From Microbacterium sp. Marseille-Q6965 (lineage in GTDB: Bacteria > Actinomycetota > Actinomycetes > Actinomycetales > Microbacteriaceae), in assembly GCF_946151065.1 (NCBI RefSeq), contig NZ_CAMGZA010000002.1, forward strand, positions 434,001 to 498,000: a stretch of DNA of 64,000 nucleotides. Reading direction: 5' to 3'. The notes under the pieces were generated by a model, which had not been told where the DNA came from, did not search any database, and saw only the letters and a program-made list of their open reading frames with translations. The translations under genes were made by a program, and so were the position numbers. This document shows positions 52,092 through 60,925 of this stretch, piece after piece; within the stretch, counting starts at the first letter, position 1, and each line of letters starts with the position of its first letter.

Positions 52092-53380
52092 GACAGGTCT
52101 CCGAACGACGACACGAGTCCCTCGAGCCGCCGCCACGCCTCGGGGGCGGGGCACGACTCGTCGAGGGCCTGGGTGAGGAAAGCCGTGATGCCCCGCTCGT
52201 GCGCGACGGCGGCGTCCACGCGCGGGTCGGCGCCCGGCTGGTAGGCGCCGATGTCGAGCAGGTCCTTCGCGCTCCGGCGGGCGGCCATGACGGTGCGCAG
52301 CTGCGTCGCCAGGCGCCGCTGATCGACCGTCGTCACCTTGGAGGCCACGCGCGAGATGGACCCGAGCACGTCGATCGCGGGGTGATGGCCGGTCACCGCC
52401 AGCGCCCGGTCGAGGACGATGTGCCCGTCGAGGATCGACCGGGCCGCGTCCGCGATGGGCTCGTTGTGGTCGTCGCCGTCGACGAGCACGGTGTAGAGAC
52501 CCGTGACCGACCCTCGGCTGCCGGTGCCGGCGCGCTCCAGCAGCCGCGCCAGCACCGAGAACGTGGAGGGCGGGTACCCGCGCGTGGCCGGAGGCTCGCC
52601 CGCCGACAGTCCGATCTCGCGCTGGGCCATCGCCACGCGCGTGAGGGAGTCCATCATGAGCACGGCATGCGCGCCCTCGTCGCGAAAGCCCTCGGCGATG
52701 CGGGTCGCCGTGAAGGCGGCGCGCAGGCGGGCCATCGCCGGCTGATCCGACGTCGCCACGACGACGACCGAGCGCGCCAGGCCCTCCGGCCCCAGGTCGT
52801 CCTCGAGGAACTCGCGCACCTCGCGGCCGCGTTCGCCGACGAGGGCGATCACGGCCACCTCGGCCTCCGTGCCGCGCGCGATCATGGAAAGCAGCGACGA
52901 CTTGCCGACGCCCGATCCCGCGAACAGGCCGAGACGCTGGCCGCGCCCCACCGTCGCGAGCGTGTCGATCGCACGCACGCCCAGCGACAGCGGCATGTCG
53001 ATGCGCGCGCGGTCCATGGCCGCCGGGGGATCGTTGTCGAGCGTGACCCGCGGCGCATCGACCGGGCCCTTCCCGTCGATCGGGCGGCCGAGCCCGTCGA
53101 GCACACGACCGCGCAGCGCCCGGCCGGTGGGCACGCGAAGCGGGCCGCCCGCCGCGCGCGCCGGCGCACCCGCCGTGAGCCCGCTCACGGCGGACAGCGG
53201 CATACACCGTGCGCCGTCCGTGCCCGTGGCCACCACCTCCGCAGCGATGCCGTCGCCGAGGGTGACGAGGTCACCGACGGCGCTGTCCAGCCCGCGCACC
53301 TCCACGGCGAGCCCCCGCACCTGCGACACGGCGCCGATCCGCTCGGGCCGCACCGCTTCCAGCACCGCGTCCCAGCTCAC
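52088..53380 (-). CDS. fliI: Flagellum-specific ATPase FliI
   Basis: 430 residues. Walker A FAGSGVGKSSLLSMIARG (about residues 157-174), then ALVGERGREVREF, Walker B AVLMMDSLTRVAMAQREIGL and GYPPSTFSVLARLLERAGTG. The start GTG 53380 overlaps the fliH stop; the frame is open another 113 codons upstream, but that part is fliH. It drives or assists unfolding and export together with FliH and FliJ. Confidence 0.95.
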   Translation of the reverse strand: MSWDAVLEAVRPERIGAVSQVRGLAVEVRGLDSAVGDLVTLGDGIAAEVVATGTDGARCMPLSAVSGLTAGAPARAAGGPLRVPTGRALRGRVLDGLGRPIDGKGPVDAPRVTLDNDPPAAMDRARIDMPLSLGVRAIDTLATVGRGQRLGLFAGSGVGKSSLLSMIARGTEAEVAVIALVGERGREVREFLEDDLGPEGLARSVVVVATSDQPAMARLRAAFTATRIAEGFRDEGAHAVLMMDSLTRVAMAQREIGLSAGEPPATRGYPPSTFSVLARLLERAGTGSRGSVTGLYTVLVDGDDHNEPIADAARSILDGHIVLDRALAVTGHHPAIDVLGSISRVASKVTTVDQRRLATQLRTVMAARRSAKDLLDIGAYQPGADPRVDAAVAHERGITAFLTQALDESCPAPEAWRRLEGLVSSFGDLS

Positions 53381-54009
53381 GTCAGGGCCTCCGACCGGTC
53401 GCCGTCCTCGAGGGCGCGGCGAGCGCGCTCGAAGGCGGTGGCGATGCGGGCGTCCACGAGGCCCTCGGGCAGCGTCGCCACGGCATCGCCGCGGGCGAGG
53501 GTGGGATCCGCCACGAGCGCGACGCCTTCGGGCGCCGCGCCGGCGCCGCGCAGCGTCTCGAGGTCGATGGGGTTCAGGCGCAGCGCGCGCACGTCCGCCG
53601 CGCCCACCTCGGACAGTGCACGATGCAGGGCGAGTGCCGCGGCGTCGTCCGCCATGCTGAGCTCTCGTCCCACCACCGCCTCTGCCAGCTCCACCGCGAG
53701 CCGCTCGAGTGTGCGGCACCCGGCCTCGACGAGCTCGCGCTCGCGCTCGGCGAGCGCCGTCACCGCGGCGTCGAGCGCGACGAGGGCCTGACCGATGCGA
53801 CGCTCGGCCGCGATGCGCTCCTGCTGACGCTCGTGCGCGAGCTCCTCCCGGATGATGGCGACGGCCTCATTCGCCGCACGCATGCCGGCGGCATGGCCGG
53901 CCGCGTAGCCGCGGATCCGGGCCGCCTCGAACTCGCGCTCCCGCTCGGCCCCGTGCCGGTCGATCCGGGGGAACACCGCCGAGGTGAACGACGACGCGTC
54001 AGTAGACAT
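53377..54009 (-). CDS. fliH: Flagellar assembly protein FliH
   Basis: 210 residues from ATG 54009; ATG 54021 is an alternative, but GAGGACGAG before 54009 is a better ribosome binding site. The middle is a long charged helix with GxxxG-like steps (RIRGYAAGHAAGMRAANEAVA), a FliH hallmark, and the C-terminal half a V-ATPase E-subunit-like domain (LAVELAEAVVGRELSMADDAAALALHRAL). It overlaps the end of fliG by 11 bases and tethers FliI to the C ring. Confidence 0.88.
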   Translation of the reverse strand: MSTDASSFTSAVFPRIDRHGAEREREFEAARIRGYAAGHAAGMRAANEAVAIIREELAHERQQERIAAERRIGQALVALDAAVTALAERERELVEAGCRTLERLAVELAEAVVGRELSMADDAAALALHRALSEVGAADVRALRLNPIDLETLRGAGAAPEGVALVADPTLARGDAVATLPEGLVDARIATAFERARRALEDGDRSEALT

Positions 54010-55003
54010 ACTCGTCCTCATCCGAGCGGTGCACGGTGATCTCGCCCGCGGCGGCGAGCGAACGAATGGTCCGGACGATCTCGGCCCTCGCCTCCTCGAC
54101 CTGCGAGACGCGCACGGGCCCCATGATGCGGATCTCCTCGTCCAGCACCTCGCGATTGCGTTCCGAGACGTTCTTGCGGATCACGTCGGCGATGGCCTGG
54201 TTCACGCCCTTCAGCGCCAGAGCCAGCGTGCGGATGTCGACCCCGCGCAGCACCCGCTGGGCGTCGCGGTCCTCGAGCTTGACGATGTCGGCGAACGTGA
54301 CCATGCGGGAGCGGATCTCCTCGGCGAGCGCGGTGTCGCGCTCGTCGATGCTCTCGAGCAACGCCTTCTCGATGGTCGCGTCCGAGCGGTTGATGATCTC
54401 CACGAGCGGCTGCACGCCGCCCACCGCCTCGGAGCCCTCCCGCATGGCGAAGACGCCGGTGCGCGAGCGCATCGTGTCGGCGACGACGGCGATGGCCTCC
54501 TGCGTGGCCGAGCCCATGGTGGCGATCGACTGCGCGACGTCCGTGCGCAGCGGATCGGGCAGGGCGGCGAGCACGTTGGCCGCGTGGCTCGTGCGCAGGT
54601 GCGCGAGGATCAGCGCGATGGTCTGCGGCAGCTCGCCCTCCAGCAGCGTCGCCAGCTGCTCGGGATCGGCGGCGTTGAGGAACTCCAGCGACGTGCCCGC
54701 CATCGTCGAGCTCACGCGCGTGAGCACGCCGGCGGCTCGATCGGCGCCGAACGACGCCTCCAGCAGCGACGCGGCGACATCGCGGCCGCCGCGCCCGGGC
54801 GGCAGATGCCCCTGCGCGAGGCGGTGGAACTCGCGCAGGGCGCGGGCGGTGGTGGCGGCGTCGGGCTGCCGCATGCGGATGATCTCGGCGGCGACCTCCT
54901 CCGCCTCGGTCTCGGTGAGGTGCTTCATCACCTCCACCGCGCGGGCGCGGTCGAGATTCATGAGCACGACGGCCGCCTTCTGCGTGCCCGTCAGCGTGCT
55001 CAC
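53999..55003 (-). CDS. fliG: Flagellar motor switch protein FliG
   Basis: 334 residues. N-terminal LTGTQKAAVVLMNLDRARAVEVMKHLTETEAEEVAAEI, middle domain LPQTIALILAHLRTSHAANVLAALPD, and C-terminal torque helix MVTFADIVKLEDRDAQRVLRGVDIRTLALALKG with RNREVLDEEIRIMGPVRVSQVEEAR. The charged residues contacting MotA are present. It overlaps fliF by 4 bases and fliH by 11. Confidence 0.96.
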   Translation of the reverse strand: MSTLTGTQKAAVVLMNLDRARAVEVMKHLTETEAEEVAAEIIRMRQPDAATTARALREFHRLAQGHLPPGRGGRDVAASLLEASFGADRAAGVLTRVSSTMAGTSLEFLNAADPEQLATLLEGELPQTIALILAHLRTSHAANVLAALPDPLRTDVAQSIATMGSATQEAIAVVADTMRSRTGVFAMREGSEAVGGVQPLVEIINRSDATIEKALLESIDERDTALAEEIRSRMVTFADIVKLEDRDAQRVLRGVDIRTLALALKGVNQAIADVIRKNVSERNREVLDEEIRIMGPVRVSQVEEARAEIVRTIRSLAAAGEITVHRSDEDEYVY

Positions 55004-56637
55004 GCGTGCACCTCCTCGCCGATCATCGCCCGCAGGGCCTCGGCGGTCTTCTGCGGATCGCGGCGCGCGAGCGACTCGAGCTCGATGCGGTGGCGCTCGA
55101 GGGCGATCTGATCGGGTTCGGGCGCCTCCGGCTCCGGATCGATGTCGAGGCCGAGCGGCACGGTCGGCGACGTCTCGATCTGCGGCGTCGGAACCGGCAT
55201 GGTCGGGGGCTCCGGGGTCTCCTGCGGGGTGAGCAGCAGGGTCGGGGTCGCGTCGAGGGCCGCCAGCGGCTCGGCCTCCTCGGCGCCGCGGCGGCGGCGC
55301 AGGCGCACGGCGAGGATGATCACGCCGATCAGCAGCGGGAGGGCGATGGCGACGGCGATCGCGGCGGTGCGCAGCAGCGCGTCCATCCGCTGCGCCTCCT
55401 CGGCCTCGCGCGCCTGATCGAGCGCCGCCTGGGCGGCCTCGGCGTCGGCGGTGCTGAACGGCATCGTCGCGACGGTGACCTCGTCGCCGCGCTCGGCGTT
55501 GAGGCCGGCGGCCGTGGCCACCAGATCCTCGAGCTGTCCGACGTCGAGACCGGCGGCGGCCTCCTCGTCCACGGCGACCGAGATGGTCTGGCGCTCGATT
55601 CCTCCCGCCGGCGTCGTGATGCGCTCGGTGCTCTTGTTGACGTTGTTGTCGACGAGGGTCTCGGTGGACTCGTACGTGCCGCCGCCCTGGCCGTCGGGCA
55701 CCGCGATGTTGTCGGGACCCAGCACGCCCGTGCCGCCGCCGGTGCCGGTGTACGTCTCGGTCCGGGTCTCCTCCGTGTCGGGGAGCGCGTCTTCCGGTGT
55801 GGTGAAGGTCTCGTCCACCCGCTCGCTCGTGGCGTTGGAGACCTCCGCGGCCACGGTGACGGTGGCGTTGCCCGCGCCGACCACGCGGTCCATCATCTCC
55901 TGGATGTTCGCGGCCACCTTGGCCTCGTAGTCCGAGGCCTGGTCGTCCACGCCACCGGCGGTGCCGGTGCCCACGGCGGACAGCGTCTCGCCGGCCTGGT
56001 CGATCACGGCGACGTTCTCGGGCGACATGCCGCTGATGGCCGCGGAGGTCAGGTGGACGATCGCCTCCACCTGATCGCGGGTCAGCGTCGAGCCGGACCG
56101 CGTCTCCACGAAGACGGAGGCGGTCGGGTCCACGGTCTCGGAGACGAACACGCTCTCCTCGGGGATCGCCAGCTGCACCGACGCGGCGTTCACGCCGTCC
56201 ATCGATGAGATGGTGCGCGCCAGCTCGCCCTCGATCGCGCGCTTGTAGGTGACCGACTGCTGGAACTCGCTCGTCGTCACGCCCATGTCATCCAGCAGGG
56301 TGTAGCCGTTCGTGCCGTCGCCCGGCAGGCCCGACGCGGCGGCGGCGAGGCGCTGGTCGTACACGTCCTGCTGCGGCACGAGCACGGTGGCGCCGCCGTC
56401 GGCGAGCTCGTACGGCACGCCGGCGGTCTCGAGCTGCTCGACCACGGCGCTGGCGTCCGTGGCGGTGAGACCGGTGAACAGCGGGGCATACTGCGGCCGC
56501 GTGAGCCAGCTCGCGAGCGCCACCGCGCCGAGCGCGAGCACGGCCACGCCGATGATCGCGATCGTGCGCTGGGCGATCGTGAAGCTCGAGATCGCCCGCC
56601 CGATCCGCCCGAAGAACCCGGTGACCGCCTGAGGCAT
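55000..56637 (-). CDS. fliF: Flagellar MS-ring protein FliF
   Basis: 545 residues. Two membrane segments (about 23-45 and 432-455) flank a large extracellular part with RBM domains (YAPLFTGLTATDASAVVEQLETAGVPYEL; YKRAIEGELARTISSMDGVNAASVQLAIPEESVF). The C terminus (ALERHRIELESLARRDPQKTAEALRAMIGE) is the FliG-binding tail. It overlaps fliE by one base at 56637 and fliG by 4. Confidence 0.95.
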   Translation of the reverse strand: MPQAVTGFFGRIGRAISSFTIAQRTIAIIGVAVLALGAVALASWLTRPQYAPLFTGLTATDASAVVEQLETAGVPYELADGGATVLVPQQDVYDQRLAAAASGLPGDGTNGYTLLDDMGVTTSEFQQSVTYKRAIEGELARTISSMDGVNAASVQLAIPEESVFVSETVDPTASVFVETRSGSTLTRDQVEAIVHLTSAAISGMSPENVAVIDQAGETLSAVGTGTAGGVDDQASDYEAKVAANIQEMMDRVVGAGNATVTVAAEVSNATSERVDETFTTPEDALPDTEETRTETYTGTGGGTGVLGPDNIAVPDGQGGGTYESTETLVDNNVNKSTERITTPAGGIERQTISVAVDEEAAAGLDVGQLEDLVATAAGLNAERGDEVTVATMPFSTADAEAAQAALDQAREAEEAQRMDALLRTAAIAVAIALPLLIGVIILAVRLRRRRGAEEAEPLAALDATPTLLLTPQETPEPPTMPVPTPQIETSPTVPLGLDIDPEPEAPEPDQIALERHRIELESLARRDPQKTAEALRAMIGEEVHA

Positions 56638-56939
56638 CAGGCCTGCATCCTCATGATCTCGTTGAAGGCGTCGACGCCCTTGTTGCGCACGGCCGCGACC
56701 AGTTCAAGGGTGACCGAGGCGCGTGTGGAGGCGATCATCGCCGAGTGGATGTCGTCCAGGTCGCCGGTCACGGCGGCGACGGCGAGCTCGTTCGAGGTGG
56801 ACTGCAGTCGCGCCAGCTCGTCGACCGCCCCCGTCACCGACTCGGCGAACGCGCTGCCGTCCGTGGCGGGGGTGGTCGGCTGCGGCAGCAGCGCGTCGGC
56901 GGCGCCCGACAGGGAGTCGATGGCGTCGATGGGGGGCAT
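56637..56939 (-). CDS. fliE: Flagellar hook-basal body protein FliE
   Basis: 100 residues, all-helical. The second half is DIHSAMIASTRASVTLELVAAVRNKGVDAFNEIMRMQ, the FliE signature. It joins the MS ring to the rod. ATG 56939 shares one base with the flgC stop and its own stop shares one with the fliF start. Confidence 0.94.
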   Translation of the reverse strand: MPPIDAIDSLSGAADALLPQPTTPATDGSAFAESVTGAVDELARLQSTSNELAVAAVTGDLDDIHSAMIASTRASVTLELVAAVRNKGVDAFNEIMRMQA

Positions 56940-57331
56940 CAGGACCGTCCGATCTGCAGGGCCGCCTCGTACGTCGTCTTCGCGCGGTCCACCACCGCGG
57001 CGCTCGCCTGGTAACCCCGCTGGGCCAGGATCAGCTGGCTCATCTGGTCGCCCAGGTTGATGTCGGGGTAGCGCACGTAGCCGTCCTCGTCGGCGAGCGG
57101 GTGCCCGGGCTCATGGACCACGCGACCCTCCGCGTCGCCGTAGGCGATGCCCGCGACGTACACGCCCGGGTTCGCGGCGTCCTTCTCGACCATCACGTAG
57201 CGCTCCTGGAACGCCGCCTCGTCGGTGGAGGAGGCGTTGTTGATGTTGGCGATGTTGTCGCTGAGGGCGTCGAGCCACTTCCGGTGCACGGTCAGCCCCG
57301 TGCCGGCGATGCCGATGGCGTCGAAGGTCAC
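56939..57331 (-). CDS. flgC: Flagellar basal-body rod protein FlgC
   Basis: 130 residues. Rod-protein N terminus (GIAGTGLTVHRKWLDALSDNIANINNASS), the FlgC-specific middle (YPDINLGDQMSQLILAQRGYQASAAVVDRAKTTYEAAL) at the C-terminal end. Length is normal. It starts 10 bases after flgB. Confidence 0.94.
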   Translation of the reverse strand: MTFDAIGIAGTGLTVHRKWLDALSDNIANINNASSTDEAAFQERYVMVEKDAANPGVYVAGIAYGDAEGRVVHEPGHPLADEDGYVRYPDINLGDQMSQLILAQRGYQASAAVVDRAKTTYEAALQIGRS

Positions 57332-57341
57332 GGATGCCTCC

Positions 57342-57686
57342 TCACGAGCTGGTGCGCAGGGCGGTGCGCACGCCGGTGAACGAGCCGCCGATGGCCTGGC
57401 TGGCGAACTGGTACCGCAGGACCGTGTCGATGTTCGACAGCGTCTCGGTGTCGAGGTTGACGTTGTTGCCGTTCAGCCGCGTGGGCTCGAGCGACTCGGC
57501 GGTGGTCGGCTCCACGACGCCGGAACCCTCGGCGACGGACGCGGCGAGGGCGTCTTCGAATTGCACACGCTTGGCGTGATAGCCGGGGGTGTTGACGTTC
57601 GCGATGTTGTCGGCGATGGCGCGCTGACGCTGCGACAGGCCGTCGAGCGCGCTCGTGAGCGCGCTGAGGGTGACCGAGTCGAACAC
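57342..57686 (-). CDS. flgB: Flagellar basal-body rod protein FlgB
   Basis: 114 residues. LTSALDGLSQRQRAIADNIANVNTPGYHAKRVQFEDALAASV is the typical FlgB N terminus, ending with IDTVLRYQFASQAIGGSFTGVRTAL. GTG start at 57686. First gene of the long flgB-flgE operon, behind a sigma-28-type promoter with a leader of about 70 bases. Confidence 0.94.
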   Translation of the reverse strand: MFDSVTLSALTSALDGLSQRQRAIADNIANVNTPGYHAKRVQFEDALAASVAEGSGVVEPTTAESLEPTRLNGNNVNLDTETLSNIDTVLRYQFASQAIGGSFTGVRTALRTSS

Positions 57687-57763
57687 GAGGACGGGAGCCC
57701 TTCGATAGCAGCTGTCCGGCCTATCCGTGGCCTGAGGGTCGAGCGATCCGTGCTCACCCTGCT

Positions 57764-57790
57764 CTATCGGCAGGCGCGCGCCGCGCGTTA
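57764..57790 (-). promoter_or_regulatory. Sigma-28-type promoter of the flgB-flgE operon
   Basis: Minus strand: TAACGCG (57784-57790), 12 bases, GCCGATAG (57764-57771). It starts 11 bases downstream of the stop of the preceding small gene. Confidence 0.75.
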
Positions 57791-57801
57791 GGCGCGGGTT
57801 C

Positions 57802-58074
57802 TCAGCCGTCCAGATCGACGTACGCGGGGCGACCCTCGGGCGACGGCACGCGACGCAGCGCGGTCAGCTGCGCGAGGGCCGCGTCGCGCTCCTGCGCGAG
57901 CGTCGCGATCCGCCGGCGCTGGGACTCGAGCACCCGGCGGGCGCGCTGCTCGAGCGCCGGCGGCAGATCCGAGGCCGGCCGCTCCCACGGGGCCGTCGGT
58001 GCGTCGTCGGCGAGGTCGCGTTCGAAGCGGTCGAGGAGCGCCTCCCACTCCCGCATCGCGTCGCGGTCAGGCAC
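57802..58074 (-). CDS. Small helical protein in the FliT position
   Basis: 90 residues, mostly charged helix (MREWEALLDRFERDLADDAP; ALEQRARRVLESQRRRIATLAQERDAALAQLTAL). It overlaps fliS by 8 bases, where FliT, the FliD chaperone, is encoded in many bacteria. Length and helical nature fit a FliT-like chaperone, but I see no specific motif. GTG start at 58074. Confidence 0.7.
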   Translation of the reverse strand: MPDRDAMREWEALLDRFERDLADDAPTAPWERPASDLPPALEQRARRVLESQRRRIATLAQERDAALAQLTALRRVPSPEGRPAYVDLDG

Positions 58075-58495
58075 GCGCGGGCACCGGCGTGGGAGCGGTC
58101 ATCGCCTGCGCGGCCCCGTGCCAGGCGTCGCGCAGCGGAGCGATGAGTTCGCGGCACTGCCGCGTGCGCTGCGGGTCGCGCCCGACGTTCGCGCCGATCA
58201 GCGTGGTGGTCAGGTGCACGTAGAGCGCCCGCAGCGACGCGCTGCCATCCCACGTGTCGGCGAGCGACGCGTTCAGCTCTGCGACGATCGCCTGGGCGTG
58301 TACGAGCTGCGTCGCCGCCTCCTGCCAGTCGCCGGCCAGCTGTGCCGCCTCCGCGCGCTCGACATCGAGCAGCAGGCGGTCGTAGAGCATCGTGACGAGG
58401 CGCTCGGGCGTGGCCGAGAGCACGGCGTCGGTCTGATAGCGCTGCTGGGCGGCGCGCAGCTGCGCCACGCGCGCCCGCTGGGCGAATGCGGTCAT
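58067..58495 (-). CDS. fliS: Flagellin export chaperone FliS
   Basis: 142 residues, helical. LRAAQQRYQTDAVLSATPERLVTMLYDRLLLDVERAEAA is the FliS signature (aYq...t.p..l..mLYdg). It binds unpolymerised flagellin. ATG 58495 overlaps the fliD stop by 4 bases. Confidence 0.93.
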   Translation of the reverse strand: MTAFAQRARVAQLRAAQQRYQTDAVLSATPERLVTMLYDRLLLDVERAEAAQLAGDWQEAATQLVHAQAIVAELNASLADTWDGSASLRALYVHLTTTLIGANVGRDPQRTRQCRELIAPLRDAWHGAAQAMTAPTPVPARA

Positions 58496-59880
58496 CGGTT
58501 GTTCCCCTTGCCGTAGCTCGGCAGCGCGGACAGCTGCGAGCTGAGGTACTGCTGCTGCGACTGCATCTGCGACAGCATCGTCTCGAGGCTCGCGTAGGTG
58601 CGCTCCAGCGTGGCGCGACGCTGCTCGAGGCGGAGGTCCCAGCGCTCGATCTGGTCCTCGAGCGCGTCGACCTCGCTCTCCTGGCCCGTGATGCGCGAGG
58701 TGAGCAGGCCGTCGTAGCGGTCGGAGTACTGCGTGGCGACCGTCTCGACGCGCTCGGCGATCCCCGTGAAGACGCCCTCGACGAGCGCCGGGTCGTCGGC
58801 CAGGGCCGCCTCGAACTTCTCCGCGTCGAAGGTGAGCACACCGTAGCGGTCGACCGAGACGCCGATGGACGACGGCGACACACCGCCCACCGGGTGCTGC
58901 ACGGCCTCGCCGAGCGAGCGACGCAGCGCACGCACGGTGCTGTCGCCCGTGTACACCCCGAGCGTGGTCGTTTCGCCGGTCGACCCCGCCACGGTGGCCT
59001 TGGAGCCCTCGTCGATCCGCTTCAGGATGGCGGCGATGGCGTCCACGAACGACTTCGCGGTCTTGGCGCTGGCGGCGGTGTCGGCGCTCACCGACACGGT
59101 GACGGGCTCGGTGGTCGCCTTCGACACCGTCACGTCGATGCCTGGCATGAGCTCGTCGAAGGTGTTGGAGGACGACGTCACGACCTGCTCGGCCGCCGTC
59201 CCCGCCCAGAGCCGCACCTGCGCGTCCTGGGCCTGGGTCACCACGGCGGCGCCCGCCTCGGTGGCGAGATCGGTGGCCGTGCCCGCGTCCACGGCGGCGG
59301 CGTCGCCCCGGTAGATCTGGAACGCGCCGGCGGTGCCGGTCGCGGTGGCGACAAGCTGGAGACGGTGCAGCGGGTCGCCGTTCGCATCGACGCCGGCCGA
59401 GACCACCTGCGCCGTGACGGGAACCCCCGCCTTGTTGATGGCGGCGGCGACCTCCGTGAGCGAGGTGCCGCTCGCCACGATCTCGGTCTGATTGCCCTCG
59501 GCGTCGACGAGCGTGAGGGTCGGCGGCTGTTCGGGCCACTCGGTCAGGGCCGCGGTGACGACGGTGTGGGCGGTGGCGACCCGGTCGACGACGATGTCCA
59601 TGCGGGCGGCCGATGCCCCTGCGGACGCGGTGACCGAGACGGCGTCGCTGGAGCTCGTGGCGCTGTACGCGGCGAGTGCGTCGGCCTTCTTCGCGGCGGT
59701 CGCCTTCGTCAGCAGATCCTGCAGCGACGTGTTCAGCGTCTGCAGGTGGCTGATGACGACTTCCTTGTCGTCGGCCTTGGCCTTGAGCAGGTTGCGGGGG
59801 ATCGCCTGAACGTCCATGAGGGCGTCGATCATGGCGGTGGTGTCCAGTCCGGACGCCAGTCCGTCGAGCGAGAGTGACAT
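58492..59880 (-). CDS. fliD: Filament-cap protein FliD
   Basis: 462 residues. The N terminus LSLDGLASGLDTTAMIDALMDVQAIPRNLL is the classic FliD start (DG-x-x-SGLD), and the C-terminal coil is IERWDLRLEQRRATLERTYASLETMLSQMQSQQQYLSSQL. It caps the filament and adds flagellin. It starts 81 bases after fliC, behind a strong hairpin, so it is probably expressed from the fliC promoter at reduced level. Confidence 0.94.
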   Translation of the reverse strand: MSLSLDGLASGLDTTAMIDALMDVQAIPRNLLKAKADDKEVVISHLQTLNTSLQDLLTKATAAKKADALAAYSATSSSDAVSVTASAGASAARMDIVVDRVATAHTVVTAALTEWPEQPPTLTLVDAEGNQTEIVASGTSLTEVAAAINKAGVPVTAQVVSAGVDANGDPLHRLQLVATATGTAGAFQIYRGDAAAVDAGTATDLATEAGAAVVTQAQDAQVRLWAGTAAEQVVTSSSNTFDELMPGIDVTVSKATTEPVTVSVSADTAASAKTAKSFVDAIAAILKRIDEGSKATVAGSTGETTTLGVYTGDSTVRALRRSLGEAVQHPVGGVSPSSIGVSVDRYGVLTFDAEKFEAALADDPALVEGVFTGIAERVETVATQYSDRYDGLLTSRITGQESEVDALEDQIERWDLRLEQRRATLERTYASLETMLSQMQSQQQYLSSQLSALPSYGKGNNR

Positions 59881-59911
59881 GTCGCCTTCCGGGTTCGGGG
59901 GGATGGAGGGG

Positions 59912-59953
59912 ACCGCCCGGGCGAGAGCGGAGGCCGCGTCTCGCCCGGGCGGT
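59912..59953 (-). terminator. Hairpin between fliC and fliD
   Basis: A perfect 15-base stem (ACCGCCCGGGCGAGA at 59912-59926 with 59939-59953) and 12-base loop start 8 bases after the fliC stop. It may be a partial terminator or protect the abundant flagellin mRNA; no separate promoter is seen before fliD. Confidence 0.75.
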
Positions 59954-59961
59954 CAGCCGGA

Positions 59962-60831
59962 TCACTGCAGCAGCTGCAGCACGCCCTGCGTCGACTGGTT
60001 CGCCTGCGCGAGCATGGCGGTGCCGGCCTGCGACAGGATGTTCGCGGCGGTGTACTTGACCATCTCGGCGGCCATGTCGGTGTCGCGGATGCGGCTCTCC
60101 GCAGCCGAGAGGTTCTCGGCCGACACGTTGAGGCTGTTGATGGTCGACTCGAAGCGGTTCTGCTGCGCACCGAGGTCCGCGCGCGACGACGAGATCGCCG
60201 TGATCGCGGTGTCGATCGCGCTGATCGCAGCGGCCGCCTGGTCGGCGTTGCCGAAAGCAACCTCCATCGTCGCGGTACCCGGCGTGCCCGCGGCAGCGTC
60301 GGCGTAGACGATGTCGACGACGCCGTCCAGCGCCGTCTGCAGGTCGGCAAGCGTGACGCTGATCTGCGACGCCGCGTCGCCGTCGGCGCCCACCTGGAAC
60401 GACAGCTCGCCGCCCTGGAGCAGGCTGATGCCGTTGAAGTTCGTCGAGTCGGCGATGCGGCCGAGCTCGGACGACAGCTGGGTCGCCTCCTTCGCGATGG
60501 CGTCGCGCGACTCGGCGTTGTTGGAGTCGTTACCCGCCTGCACCGCGAGGTCGCGCATGCGCTGCAGGATGGAGTGGACCTCCGTCAGGGCGCCTTCCGC
60601 GGTCTGGATGACCGAGATGCCGTCCTGGGCGTTGCGGGCGGCCACGTTCAGGCCGTTGACCTGCGAGCGCAGGCCCTCGGAGATCGCGAGACCGGCCGCG
60701 TCGTCCGCCGCGCGGTTGATCCGCAGGCCGCTCGAGAGCTTCTCGAGCGACTTGGACAGGTCGTTCTGCGTGTTGGACAGGTTGCGGTAGGCGTTGAGCG
60801 CCGACACGTTGGTGTTGATCTGCATACCCAT
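59962..60831 (-). CDS. fliC: Flagellin
   Basis: 289 residues, a short flagellin. The conserved D0/D1 ends are complete: INTNVSALNAYRNLSNTQNDLSKSLEKLSSGLRINRAADDAAGLAISE at the N terminus and RIRDTDMAAEMVKYTAANILSQAGTAMLAQANQSTQGVLQLL at the C terminus. The middle (about 140-195) is only a small domain. A ribosome binding site GGAGGAA precedes ATG 60831 by 5 bases. Its GGA triplets could also be a CsrA target, as in Bacillus. A single flagellin gene is seen. Confidence 0.96.
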   Translation of the reverse strand: MGMQINTNVSALNAYRNLSNTQNDLSKSLEKLSSGLRINRAADDAAGLAISEGLRSQVNGLNVAARNAQDGISVIQTAEGALTEVHSILQRMRDLAVQAGNDSNNAESRDAIAKEATQLSSELGRIADSTNFNGISLLQGGELSFQVGADGDAASQISVTLADLQTALDGVVDIVYADAAAGTPGTATMEVAFGNADQAAAAISAIDTAITAISSSRADLGAQQNRFESTINSLNVSAENLSAAESRIRDTDMAAEMVKYTAANILSQAGTAMLAQANQSTQGVLQLLQ

Positions 60832-60888
60832 GGTGTTCCTCCGTGACTGGGTGGTGTTGCGGAGCCCGTCCGTGAGCTCCGTGCAGAT

Positions 60889-60915
60889 CTATCGGCAGCG
60901 CCCGCCGCGGCGTTA
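60889..60915 (-). promoter_or_regulatory. Sigma-28-type promoter of fliC
   Basis: Minus strand: TAACGCC (60909-60915), 12 bases, GCCGATAG (60889-60896). It begins 11 bases after the fliA stop. The predicted leader is about 50 bases. Confidence 0.8.
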
Positions 60916-60925
60916 GACGGAGGGA

